Shown: piece by piece, positions 1-6,199 of the stretch
How positions within the stretch are numbered: position 1 is the first letter of the stretch
Layout of the letters: every line of letters starts with the position of its first letter
Assembly: GCA_937917025.1 (NCBI GenBank)
Contig: CALFSF010000316.1
Span: forward strand, 1-9,272
Direction of reading: 5' to 3'
DNA: 9,272 bases
Source of the DNA: an uncultured Paraburkholderia sp.
GTDB taxonomy: Bacteria > Pseudomonadota > Gammaproteobacteria > Burkholderiales > Burkholderiaceae
Notes under the pieces: generated by a model
Seen by the model: the letters and a program-made list of their open reading frames with translations, nothing else
Database searches by the model: none
What the model was told of the DNA's origin: nothing
Made by a program: the position numbers and the translations under genes

Positions 1-1
1 G

Positions 2-715
2 GGCTACGCGAAACGCGCATCGTCGATTCGTCAGTGCGTCGAAGAGAAGTACTGGATGGAGGACATGGGCTTCTACGGTATCGCGCTCGATGGTCACGGC
101 GACCTGTGCCGCGTGATGGCATCTAACGCCGGGCATCTGCTCGCGTTCGGACTTGCCCGAAAGGAGCGCGGCGAAGCAGTGGCGCGCGGGCTCGAATCGG
201 CGCTCTTTCATACCGGCTGGGGCGTGCGCACGCTTGCCGCCGACCAGGCCCGTTTCAACCCGATGGCGTATCACAACGGTTCCGTCTGGCCGCACGACAA
301 CGCGTTGTGCGCGCGCGGCCTCGCGCGCTACGGCGCGAAGGGCGCGGCGGTGCGTCTGCTGCAGGCGCTCTTCCAGGCGGCGGTGAACTTCGATATGCGG
401 CTGCCTGAACTCTTCTGCGGCTTCCCGCGCCGTCGCGGCGAGCCGCCCACCGCGTATCCGGTCGCGTGTCTGCCGCAGGCATGGGCCGCGGGGTCGCCGT
501 TCATGATGCTGGAAGCGTGTCTCGGCATCACGATCGACGCCGACAGGCGCGAAGTCCTGATCGAACAGCCGATGCTGCCGGATGGTATCGACTGGCTCGA
601 AGTCGGGGACCTGCGCGTGGGCGATGCCTCGGTGACGATCACGTTCACACGCGTGGCCGGCAAGGTCGTGGCTTCGGCGGAACAGGGCGATGTGAGAGTG
701 GTGGCGTTGCTATAG
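2..715 (+). CDS. Amylo-alpha-1,6-glucosidase / glycogen debranching-type protein, C-terminal part (5' end outside window)
   Basis: The reading frame is open from base 2, so the true start lies upstream; 237 residues are visible before the TAG at 713-715. Recognisable blocks are SNAGHLLAFGLA, then FNPMAYHNGSVWPHDNAL, then LPELFCGFPR and YPVACLPQAWAAGSPFMML. These are characteristic of the (alpha/alpha)6-barrel C-terminal domain of bacterial amylo-alpha-1,6-glucosidases, which hydrolyse alpha-1,6 branches of glycogen-like glucans in the cytoplasm. The last ~55 residues are a short beta-rich tail typical of these enzymes. The substrate cannot be fixed from this fragment, and related GH15/GH63-like glycosidases share the barrel. 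The next gene starts 67 bases downstream in the same direction, but it carries its own operator, so I do not infer an operon. No terminator is visible in the gap. Confidence 0.8.
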   Translation, partial: GYAKRASSIRQCVEEKYWMEDMGFYGIALDGHGDLCRVMASNAGHLLAFGLARKERGEAVARGLESALFHTGWGVRTLAADQARFNPMAYHNGSVWPHDNALCARGLARYGAKGAAVRLLQALFQAAVNFDMRLPELFCGFPRRRGEPPTAYPVACLPQAWAAGSPFMMLEACLGITIDADRREVLIEQPMLPDGIDWLEVGDLRVGDASVTITFTRVAGKVVASAEQGDVRVVALL

Positions 716-745
716 CCCCCCGCGGCGCATGCGATGCCCCGGGTG

Positions 746-762
746 GTAACATTTGTTGTCAA
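746..762. promoter_or_regulatory. Putative RpiR operator A (autoregulatory site)
   Basis: Read on the minus strand this is TTGACAACAAATGTTAC, 15/17 identical to the sequence over the aminotransferase promoter at 1688-1704. Its core, AACATTTGTT, is a near-perfect inverted repeat. It ends 20 bases before the regulator's ATG, a position suited to autorepression. That the RpiR protein binds here is inferred from repetition, symmetry and location. I could not identify a confident -35/-10 pair for this gene. Confidence 0.6.
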
Positions 763-782
763 CCTCCTCTCCGGTACATCGC

Positions 783-1643
783 ATGCCCGACAGTTTCGAC
801 CAGCTCGCCGCCCTGATCCGGGCGCGCTTTTCCGAACTGAGCCCGCAATTCCAGATGGGCGCGGCATTTCTGCTCGATCATCCCGACGAAGTCGCGGTGT
901 CCTCGATGCGCAAGGTGGCCGAGCGCGCGCAGGTGCAACCCGCGTCGCTCGTGCGGCTTTCACAGCAACTCGGCTTTCCAGGCTGGAACGAACTGCGTGA
1001 CCTGTTCGTCGCGCGCGTGCGCACGCGGCCCGAGCCGCTCACCAGCCGCGCGCGTTCGCTCGTCAAGGCCAATGCCAAGGATGCGCTTGCGCACGACCTG
1101 CTCGTCGCGCAGCAACACAATCTCGAACTGACCGCGGCCCACAACGCGCGCGTCACCGTCGAGGCCGCGCGCGTGCTGCGGCGCGCGCCGCACGTACACG
1201 TCGGCGGGTTTCGCTCGTGCTACGCGGTCGCGTTCGGGCTCGTGTATGGCTACCGGTTGTTTCGCTCATCGGTGTCACTGCTAACCGGCGAGGCGGGCAC
1301 GCTCGAAATGCAGTTGCGCGGCATCGATTGCGACAGCGCGACGATCGTCATCAGCTTCGCGCCGTATTCGGTCGAAGCCGTGCGCGTCGCCGAAGCGGCG
1401 CTGGAAAAAGGCAGCAAGCTGATCGCCATCACCGACAGCGCGGTTTCCCCGATCGCGCTGAACGCCGACAAGGTGCTGATCTTTTCTCACGACAGCCCGT
1501 CGTTCTTTCCTTCGCTGGTGGCCGCCACGGCGATCGCCGAATCGCTGGTCGCGCATCTGCTGGCACTCGAAGGCGCGGGCGCCGTCGAGCAGCTCGAACA
1601 GGCCGAGCGCGCGCTGCATGCGAAGGGCGCTTACGTCGCCTGA
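783..1643 (+). CDS. MurR/RpiR family transcriptional regulator (HTH + SIS domain)
   Basis: This 286-residue protein has normal RpiR-family length and architecture. An N-terminal HTH_6 domain (about residues 1-78) holds the helix-turn-helix around SMRKVAERAQVQPASLVRLS (41-60) and the typical LGFPGWNELRDLF block. A SIS domain (about 125-265) includes VGGFRSCYAVAFGL (140-153) and SFAPYSVEAVRVAEAALEKG (191-210). SIS domains usually bind phosphosugars or other small effectors that switch DNA binding. A TTG start 30 bases upstream is in frame, but the ATG at 783 begins the conserved N-terminus (MPDSFDQLAALI), so I prefer it; no strong Shine-Dalgarno sequence is seen. The gene lies just upstream of an aminotransferase operon whose promoter carries the same 17-base motif found before this gene, so it is probably a local repressor. 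The effector is unknown. Confidence 0.88.
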   Translation: MPDSFDQLAALIRARFSELSPQFQMGAAFLLDHPDEVAVSSMRKVAERAQVQPASLVRLSQQLGFPGWNELRDLFVARVRTRPEPLTSRARSLVKANAKDALAHDLLVAQQHNLELTAAHNARVTVEAARVLRRAPHVHVGGFRSCYAVAFGLVYGYRLFRSSVSLLTGEAGTLEMQLRGIDCDSATIVISFAPYSVEAVRVAEAALEKGSKLIAITDSAVSPIALNADKVLIFSHDSPSFFPSLVAATAIAESLVAHLLALEGAGAVEQLEQAERALHAKGAYVA

Positions 1644-1645
1644 TC

Positions 1646-1658
1646 CGGGTTAGACCCG
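1646..1658 (+). terminator. Small hairpin after the RpiR gene (weak terminator candidate)
   Basis: CGGGT-TAG-ACCCG forms a 5-bp stem with a 3-base loop, beginning 3 bases after the regulator's stop codon. No T tract follows, so it is at best a weak or factor-assisted terminator. It would help separate the regulator's transcript from the promoter at 1688-1717. Confidence 0.25.
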
Positions 1659-1687
1659 CGTATTCATATGATGTGACGGCATCTTTT

Positions 1688-1717
1688 TTGACAACATATG
1701 TTGCGATGATGTATAAA
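1688..1717 (+). promoter_or_regulatory. Aminotransferase operon promoter with overlapping RpiR operator B
   Basis: A perfect -35 TTGACA (1688-1693) and a -10 TATAAA (1712-1717) are separated by 18 bases, a sigma-70-type arrangement; transcription would begin near 1724, about 38 bases before the ATG. TTGACAACATATGTTGC (1688-1704) overlaps the -35 box and contains the perfect 12-base palindrome CAACATATGTTG (1692-1703). The 17-base stretch matches operator A at 15 positions in opposite orientation. An operator covering the -35 box implies repression; an activator would more often sit upstream of it. The promoter is read directly from sequence, and the regulator assignment is inference. Confidence 0.7.
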
Positions 1718-1761
1718 TGCACATCGCGTGTTGAAACTCGCCGCTCGTCAAAAGGAATCGC

Positions 1762-3087
1762 ATGTCCACCGTCTTTCACCGGATGCCGAAGAAGGCATTG
1801 CCCGTAGCCGTCGCCGGTGACGGTATCGAAATCATCGATTCGACCGGCAAGCGCTATATCGATGCATCCGGCGGCGCGGCGGTTTCGTGTCTGGGGCACA
1901 GCAACCAGCGCGTGATCGACGCGATGAACCGGCAGGCGCGGCAACTGCCTTACGCGCACACGTCGTTTTTCACCACCGGCGTGGCCGAGGAGCTCGCCGA
2001 CCGTCTGGTGGCCGACGCGCCGGAAGGCCTCGACCATGTGTACTTCGTCTCGGGCGGCTCGGAGGCGATCGAAGCGGCGCTCAAGCTCGCCAGGCAGTAC
2101 TTCGTCGAGAAGGGCGAATTGCAGCGGCGCCATTTCATCGCGCGCCGGCAGAGCTATCACGGCAACACGCTAGGCGCGCTCGCGATCGGCGGCAATGCAT
2201 GGCGGCGCGAGCCGTTCCTGCCATTGCTGATCGAGGCGCATCACGTGAGCCCGTGCTACGCGTATCGCGAGCAGCGCGCGGACGAAACGGAAGAAGCGTT
2301 CGCGCAGCGTCTTGCCGACGAGCTTGAACAGAAGATCCTGACGCTCGGCCCCGATACGGTCGCGGCCTTTGTCGCGGAAACCGTCGTGGGCGCGACGGCC
2401 GGCGCGGTGCCGCCGGTACGCGAGTACTTCCGCAAGATTCGCGCGGTGTGCGACCGCTACGGCGTACTCCTGATCCTCGACGAAATCATGTCGGGCATGG
2501 GGCGCACCGGCTATCTGTACGCATGCGACGAAGACGGCGTCGCGCCCGATCTGCTGACCATCGCGAAGGGCCTCGGCGCCGGTTATCAGCCGATCGGCGC
2601 GACGCTCGTGAGCGACCGGATCTACCAGACGATTACCGGCGGGTCGGGATTTTTCCAGCACGGTCACACGTATATCGGTCACGCGACGGCATGCGCGGCC
2701 GCGCTCGAAGTGCAGCGCGTGATCGCCGAAGACGCGTTGCTCGACAATGTCCGGGCGCGCGGCGAGCAGTTGCGCGCGCTGCTGCGCGGGCACTACGCGC
2801 AGCATCCGCATATCGGCGACGTGCGTGGCCGGGGTCTCTTTGTCGGCGTCGAACTGGTGCGCGACCGCGCGACGAAAACGCCGTTCGATGCCACCCTGAA
2901 GCTTCACGCGAAGATCAAGGCCGAAGCGTTTCAGCGCGGTTTGATGGTGTATCCGATGGGCGGCACGGTCGATGGCAAGAACGGCGATCACGTACTGCTC
3001 GCGCCGCCGTTTATCTGCACGGAAGGCGACATCGGCAACATTGTCGGCCGGCTCGCCGATGCCATCGATGCCGCGTTGCCCGCGTGA
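1762..3087 (+). CDS. Class III (omega-type) PLP-dependent aminotransferase
   Basis: This 441-residue fold-type I aminotransferase is full length for class III. Visible signature elements are the phosphate-binding SGGSEA (97-102), SYHGNT (131-136), the cofactor-contacting Asp in LILDEIMSGMGRTG (D240), the Schiff-base lysine K269 in LLTIAKGLGAGYQPIGA, and HGHTYIGHATACAA. Such enzymes move an amino group from an amine or omega-amino acid to a keto acid such as pyruvate or 2-oxoglutarate in the cytoplasm. Substrate choice cannot be read from motifs; the protein belongs to the broad 'aspartate aminotransferase family' group near BioA, beta-alanine and polyamine enzymes. The ATG is preceded by AAGGAA (1752-1757) at good spacing. 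It has its own strong promoter and probably shares a transcript with the CMD-family gene 39 bases downstream. The RpiR regulator upstream is its likely controller. Confidence 0.9.
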   Translation: MSTVFHRMPKKALPVAVAGDGIEIIDSTGKRYIDASGGAAVSCLGHSNQRVIDAMNRQARQLPYAHTSFFTTGVAEELADRLVADAPEGLDHVYFVSGGSEAIEAALKLARQYFVEKGELQRRHFIARRQSYHGNTLGALAIGGNAWRREPFLPLLIEAHHVSPCYAYREQRADETEEAFAQRLADELEQKILTLGPDTVAAFVAETVVGATAGAVPPVREYFRKIRAVCDRYGVLLILDEIMSGMGRTGYLYACDEDGVAPDLLTIAKGLGAGYQPIGATLVSDRIYQTITGGSGFFQHGHTYIGHATACAAALEVQRVIAEDALLDNVRARGEQLRALLRGHYAQHPHIGDVRGRGLFVGVELVRDRATKTPFDATLKLHAKIKAEAFQRGLMVYPMGGTVDGKNGDHVLLAPPFICTEGDIGNIVGRLADAIDAALPA

Positions 3088-3126
3088 TAACCGCGCACTT
3101 TCATCACGATCTGATACGAACCGACC

Positions 3127-3681
3127 ATGACCAACCGTCTGCCTGACTTCGACCCGTCGCGCGCGACGCCGGAACAGAAAGCCGTGCTCGACGAAATCCT
3201 GTCGGGGCCGCGGGGCAATCTGAACGGACCGTTCCTCGGCTGGATTCACAGCCCCGAACTCGCGCAGCATGCGCAACGGCTGGGCGCGTTCTGCCGTTAC
3301 CAGACCGGACTGCCGTTGCGCCTCTCCGAACTCGCGATTCTGGTGACGGCGCAGCGCTGGCAGGCGCAGGCCGAGTGGTACATCCATCATCCGATCGCGC
3401 TGGGAGCGGGCGTGCCGGAAGCCGTCGCCGAGGCGATCCGCAACGGCCAGCGTCCTGCGTTCGACCACGCCGACGACGCACTCATCTTCGATTTCGCCAG
3501 CGAACTGTACGACGCGAAACGCGTGTCCGATGCGATCTGGACGAAGACCGTCGAACGCTTTGGACACACGGTGACGATCAACCTCGTCGGTTTGCTCGGC
3601 TATTACGCGCTGGTCGCGATGACGCTCAACGTGTTCGGCATGCGCGCAGAGGGGCAGGAGAGCCTGCCGTTCGCGGAATAA
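3127..3681 (+). CDS. Carboxymuconolactone decarboxylase (CMD/AhpD-fold) family protein
   Basis: The 184-residue product carries the CMD-domain core at about residues 60-125: LRLSELAILVTAQRWQAQAEWYIHHPIALGAGVPEAVAEAI in two adjoining blocks. Classical CMD enzymes decarboxylate gamma-carboxymuconolactone in the protocatechuate pathway, and AhpD relatives reduce peroxides through a CxxC pair. This protein has only one cysteine (C56) and no CxxC, so thiol peroxidase activity is unlikely. E84 and H87/H88 sit where the family's catalytic Glu and His occur. At 184 residues it is longer than the minimal ~125-residue enzyme and resembles the many longer CMD homologues of unknown function. It follows the aminotransferase by 39 bases with no terminator between, so a shared transcript and pathway are likely. 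The ribosome-binding site is weak. A strong terminator follows at 3724. Confidence 0.85.
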   Translation: MTNRLPDFDPSRATPEQKAVLDEILSGPRGNLNGPFLGWIHSPELAQHAQRLGAFCRYQTGLPLRLSELAILVTAQRWQAQAEWYIHHPIALGAGVPEAVAEAIRNGQRPAFDHADDALIFDFASELYDAKRVSDAIWTKTVERFGHTVTINLVGLLGYYALVAMTLNVFGMRAEGQESLPFAE

Positions 3682-3723
3682 GCCTTACCGTACGCATCGG
3701 CCAGCGGTTACCGGCCGCGGAAT

Positions 3724-3764
3724 GCGAAACGCCCCGACTGGCCTGGCCAGTCGGGGCGTTTCGC
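3724..3764. terminator. Bidirectional rho-independent terminator (perfect 41-base palindrome)
   Basis: Two exactly complementary 20-base arms (3724-3743 and 3745-3764) flank a single central T. The core is AAACGCCCCGACTGGCC paired with GGCCAGTCGGGGCGTTT, so each strand gives a GC-rich stem ending in a short U run. It lies between the stop of the CMD gene (3681) and the stop of the minus-strand DUF4148 gene (3821), exactly where a terminator shared by convergent transcripts is expected. Confidence 0.85.
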
Positions 3765-3780
3765 TTGCTGCTCAAAGCTT

Positions 3781-3810
3781 GCTTGCTGGCAGCTACGCCA
3801 GCCAGCAAGC
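3781..3810. repeat. Second inverted repeat beside the terminator
   Basis: GCTTGCTGGC (3781-3790) and GCCAGCAAGC (3801-3810) are perfect 10-base complementary arms around a 10-base loop. An overlapping alternative hairpin pairs GCTGGC (3785-3790) with GCCAGC (3797-3802). It begins 10 bases beyond the stop of the minus-strand DUF4148 gene and may protect or help terminate that mRNA. It lacks a U run on either strand. Confidence 0.6.
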
Positions 3811-3820
3811 GCGTTACTGT

Positions 3821-4132
3821 TTAGTTACCACGATACGTTGCGAAGATGCCATTTTCGGGCGTCGGGCGGCTGCCCGATTGCGACGCCGAAGCCTTCACGC
3901 CGCCCACTGCCTCATTTTGCTGCGGCGTCACCGAAGCGGGCGTGGCGGTCTCTGCCGAATACAGTTTCGGGTAGTTCGTGTCGTTCTGGTTGAGCAAACC
4001 CGCTTTCTGCGCGGCTACCAGTTCCGCGCGAACCTGCGCGCGGGTCAGCGGACCATTCGACTGCTGAGCAAACGAGACGGCCGGAACAGCGAGAACGGAT
4101 GCGATCAGTGCTGCGGAAAGAAGGGATTTCAT
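3821..4132 (-). CDS. Small exported DUF4148 domain protein
   Basis: The 103-residue product begins with MKSLLSAALIASVLAVPAVS, a Sec signal peptide with a short basic n-region and hydrophobic core; cleavage is likely after FA at residue 22. The mature part starts QQSNGPLTRAQVRAELVAAQ followed by KAGL and a later NYP, the conserved DUF4148 pattern. The rest is Ala/Ser/Thr/Gln-rich and low in complexity. DUF4148 proteins are small periplasmic proteins, abundant and multi-copy in Burkholderiales, with no established function. I chose the ATG at 4132 over an upstream in-frame TTG because GGAGG lies 5 bases before it and the TTG overlaps that ribosome-binding site. The gene is convergent with the CMD gene, and the terminator at 3724-3764 probably ends both transcripts. 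Confidence 0.88.
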   Translation of the reverse strand: MKSLLSAALIASVLAVPAVSFAQQSNGPLTRAQVRAELVAAQKAGLLNQNDTNYPKLYSAETATPASVTPQQNEAVGGVKASASQSGSRPTPENGIFATYRGN

Positions 4133-4137
4133 GACAA

Positions 4138-4142
4138 CCTCC
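4138..4142 (-). promoter_or_regulatory. Ribosome-binding site deciding the DUF4148 start
   Basis: On the minus strand GGAGG is followed by TTGTC and then ATG, a 5-base spacing. The competing TTG codon overlaps this GGAGG, which rules it out as the start. Confidence 0.8.
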
Positions 4143-4302
4143 AAGGTTTGATTATGGGTTCTTTGTGGCTTAATCGCCCTGCCTGAACCGTTGAATCAAG
4201 TCTATTCCGCAGCCTTCATGTGAAAAAGTGCTAATCCGGATAAGTATTGTTACTTGTTTTGAAATAATGAAAGTGCGATTGCCAGCAGAGCAGTTACGTC
4301 GC

Positions 4303-4324
4303 GGCGCTTGTACCGGTAAGCGCC
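4303..4324. repeat. Stem-loop with self-complementary loop upstream of the osmC-type gene
   Basis: GGCGCTT (4303-4309) pairs perfectly with AAGCGCC (4318-4324) around GTACCGGT, which itself contains the palindrome ACCGGT. There is no T tract, so it is not a standard terminator. It lies about 150 bases before the osmC-type start and could be an operator or leader structure. Confidence 0.4.
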
Positions 4325-4461
4325 TATCATGAAGATCGGTCTACGCCCACGTCTGTCCGACGCACGGCGCGCGCGACATCCTCCGATCCGCAAAACCCCT
4401 GGGCGAAGCCGTTGCGGAAGGATGGAAAGAAAGTCGCGGCTGTGCGGGCAGCGCGTTTACT

Positions 4462-4467
4462 GGAGAG
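4462..4467 (+). promoter_or_regulatory. Ribosome-binding site deciding the osmC-type start
   Basis: GGAGAG lies 5 bases before the ATG at 4473. This supports that start over an in-frame ATG 144 bases upstream, whose extra N-terminus has no family similarity. Confidence 0.7.
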
Positions 4468-4472
4468 AAGCG

Positions 4473-4898
4473 ATGAAGCGCAAGGCATCAGCAGTCTGGC
4501 AAGGCGGCCTGCAGGACGGCAAAGGCTCGATCTCCACCGAAAGTACGGTTCTCAAGGAGACGCAATACTCCTTCTCGACGCGCTTTGAAAACGGCGTCGG
4601 CACCAATCCTGAAGAACTGATCGCGGCTGCGCATGCGGGCTGCTTCTCGATGGCGCTGTCGGCGGAACTGGGCAAGGCGAATCTCAAGGCCGAACGCATC
4701 GACACCACGGCCACCGTCACGCTCGACAAGGTGGACGGCGGTTTCGCGATCACGTCGTCCCACCTCGACGTGAAGGTCAAGATTCCGGGCGCCGACAAGG
4801 CGGCGTTCGACAAAGCCGCCAGCGACGCGGAAAAGGGCTGTCCGATATCGAAGGTCCTGAACGCCAAGGTCTCGATGAACGCAACGCTCGAAAGTTGA
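4473..4898 (+). CDS. OsmC family peroxiredoxin (organic hydroperoxide reductase)
   Basis: The 141-residue protein aligns over its whole length with E. coli OsmC from memory: STESTVLKE, FSTRFENGVGTNPEELI, AAHAGCFSMALS, then IDTTATVTLDKVDGGFAIT and EKGCPISKVLNA. The two redox cysteines C57 and C123 are present, as are R37 and the Glu pair E47/E48 that shape the active site. Family members act in the cytoplasm as homodimers and reduce organic hydroperoxides through an intramolecular disulfide. The start was chosen from the GGAGAG ribosome-binding site and the conserved N-terminal length. No MarR/OhrR-type regulator lies nearby, which fits an OsmC (stress-induced) rather than an Ohr assignment. 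It is followed after 186 bases by a PEP mutase-like gene that probably has separate control. Confidence 0.92.
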   Translation: MKRKASAVWQGGLQDGKGSISTESTVLKETQYSFSTRFENGVGTNPEELIAAAHAGCFSMALSAELGKANLKAERIDTTATVTLDKVDGGFAITSSHLDVKVKIPGADKAAFDKAASDAEKGCPISKVLNAKVSMNATLES

Positions 4899-4945
4899 GC
4901 AGGTAGTTGCCGGACGTCAGGGCGGCATGAACGGCGTGGACCTCT

Positions 4946-4961
4946 GGACCGGTTCCGGTCC
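4946..4961. repeat. Short perfect inverted repeat after the osmC-type gene
   Basis: GGACCGG-TT-CCGGTCC has 7-base arms and begins 47 bases after the osmC-type stop. It is GC-rich but lacks a following T run. It could be a weak transcription end or an operator for the next gene, and nothing else supports either role. Confidence 0.35.
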
Positions 4962-5084
4962 GTCCGCGCCCATCGGGCCGCTGGCCCTGTTCCCGGCCTG
5001 GCAATGTCTCTGAAGATGCGCCGTATGCAGCCATGGTGTGTACGGTTGCATGAATCCGCCCGTCGAACTTCAACGGAATCCGCG

Positions 5085-5930
5085 ATGAAATCCCAATCAG
5101 AAAAAGCACAGCTTTTAAGGACGTATCACGAGAACAAGGAGACGTTCGTCATTCCCAACCCGTGGGACATCGGCAGCGCACGGCTGCTCGCGCTCGCGGG
5201 TTTCAAGGCGCTCGCGACGAGCAGCGCCGGCTACGCGTTCACGCGCGGTCTGCCGGACAACTCGATCGGGCGCGAACAGATGATGCTGCATCTCGCGGAG
5301 ATCGCGTCGGCGACCGATCTGCCGGTGAGTGCCGACCTCGAGAACGGCTTCGGCGACGCGCCGCAAGAGGCCGCTGAAACGATCCGTCGGGCAGCGGCGA
5401 CGGGCGTGGTGGGCGGCTCGATCGAAGACGCAACGGGCCGCGCCGGCGATCCGCTGTATGCCATCGATTTCGCCACTGAACGCGTGCGCGCTGCCGTCGA
5501 AGCGGCCCGCGCGCTACCGTTTCCCTTCACGTTGACCGCGCGCGCCGAGAACTATCTGGTCGGCCGCGCGGACCTCGCCGATACGATCCGGCGTCTGCAG
5601 GCATACCAGGAAGCCGGCGCCGACGTGCTGTACGCGCCTGGCCTTAAGAGTCGCGAGGAAATCGCGGAAGTCGTCCGGTCCGTCGATCGTCCGGTCAATG
5701 TGCTGATGGGATTGCAGGGCGCGTTGCTGAGCGTCGACGATCTCGCCGCGCTCGGCGTGCGGCGTATCAGCGTGGGAGGATCGCTGGCGCGCGCGGCGCT
5801 CGGCGCGTTGTTGCGGGCGGCCGGCGAGATTCAGGAGCAGGGCACGTTCACATATGCCAGCGATGCGGCCAGCAATACCGATATCAACGGACTCTTTGCG
5901 AAAGCGTCTCAGACGTGGGGTGCGAAGTAG
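5085..5930 (+). CDS. Isocitrate lyase / phosphoenolpyruvate mutase superfamily protein
   Basis: The 281-residue product is a single alpha/beta-barrel of PEP mutase/ICL type. Visible landmarks are VIPNPWDIGSARLLALAGFK (22-41), ATSSAGYAF (44-52), VSADLENGFGD (81-91), GGSIEDATG (110-118) and LTARAENYLVGR (150-161). D84 and E86 match the metal-binding DxD/DxE position, E114 a second acidic ligand and R153 the substrate-binding Arg of the superfamily. The KKCGH catalytic-loop motif of isocitrate and methylisocitrate lyases is absent; the sequence runs EDATGRAGDPLY, so those activities are unlikely. Members of this group cleave or form C-C or P-C bonds of 2-oxo or PEP-like acids, and the substrate here is unknown. 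I use the ATG at 5085 because the family N-terminus (SQSEKAQLLRTYHE) follows it; its ribosome-binding site (GGAA) is weak. An in-frame ATG at 5004 would add 27 unfamiliar residues. Confidence 0.85.
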   Translation: MKSQSEKAQLLRTYHENKETFVIPNPWDIGSARLLALAGFKALATSSAGYAFTRGLPDNSIGREQMMLHLAEIASATDLPVSADLENGFGDAPQEAAETIRRAAATGVVGGSIEDATGRAGDPLYAIDFATERVRAAVEAARALPFPFTLTARAENYLVGRADLADTIRRLQAYQEAGADVLYAPGLKSREEIAEVVRSVDRPVNVLMGLQGALLSVDDLAALGVRRISVGGSLARAALGALLRAAGEIQEQGTFTYASDAASNTDINGLFAKASQTWGAK

Positions 5931-5939
5931 GGGGGCGGC

Positions 5940-6143
5940 GACCGGGACGCTGCCGCGCCGGTCAAGTCGCCGTCGTTCGGCTACCGGACGGTGGCGTATC
6001 GGCCGGGCACCAACCAGAACACCGTGCAGCAGGCGTCCCGGTTGATGGGCTGGGAGGTTCGCAAGCGGCCGACTGGGTTGCGGTCACGGATTCGGTCCAT
6101 GCCATCGGCCGCCTGGGCGCCGAATCAACGTTGGTCGACCGAT
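5940..6143 (+). mobile_element. IS3-family transposase (orfB) fragment
   Basis: In the frame starting at 5940, the translation contains FGYRTVAYRPGTNQNTVQQ, GWEVRKRPTGLRSRI and APNQRWSTD (to 6143). This resembles the segment of IS3-family orfB transposases that leads into the first Asp of the DDE catalytic core (NERW/NQRW-x-TD). Homology stops right after that Asp, and the frame closes at a TGA (6177-6179). No start codon, orfA, remaining DDE residues or flanking terminal repeats were found, so this is an inactive remnant of about 65 residues. The assignment is from memory of family patterns. It starts only 10 bases after the stop of the PEP mutase-like gene. Confidence 0.55.
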
Positions 6144-6199
6144 CCAGGAAATTGGAAACGCGACGAATCGCCTGTTTGAGCCCGGCCTCGGCAGCGATC

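Larger units (their letters stand above)
4133..4472. other. Divergent intergenic region between the DUF4148 and osmC-type genes
   Basis: About 340 bases separate the two divergent starts. Bases 4220-4275 are distinctly A+T-rich, as expected for promoter DNA. CATAAT on the minus strand (4151-4156) resembles a -10 box for the DUF4148 gene, but no matching -35 was found. A hairpin at 4303-4324 is listed separately. The reading frame upstream of the osmC-type ATG (4329-4472) is open but does not resemble any protein I know and is probably leader DNA. Confidence 0.6.

Noticed and set aside
2170..3567. Long minus-strand open frame (465 codons) opposite the aminotransferase and CMD genes.
   Set aside because: Antisense open frames are common in high-GC DNA; the plus-strand frames have full family motifs while this one is Arg-rich and motif-free.
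4329..4472. N-terminal extension of the osmC-type reading frame from an ATG at 4329.
   Set aside because: It is Arg-rich with no family similarity, and the ATG at 4473 has a good ribosome-binding site and gives the normal OsmC length.
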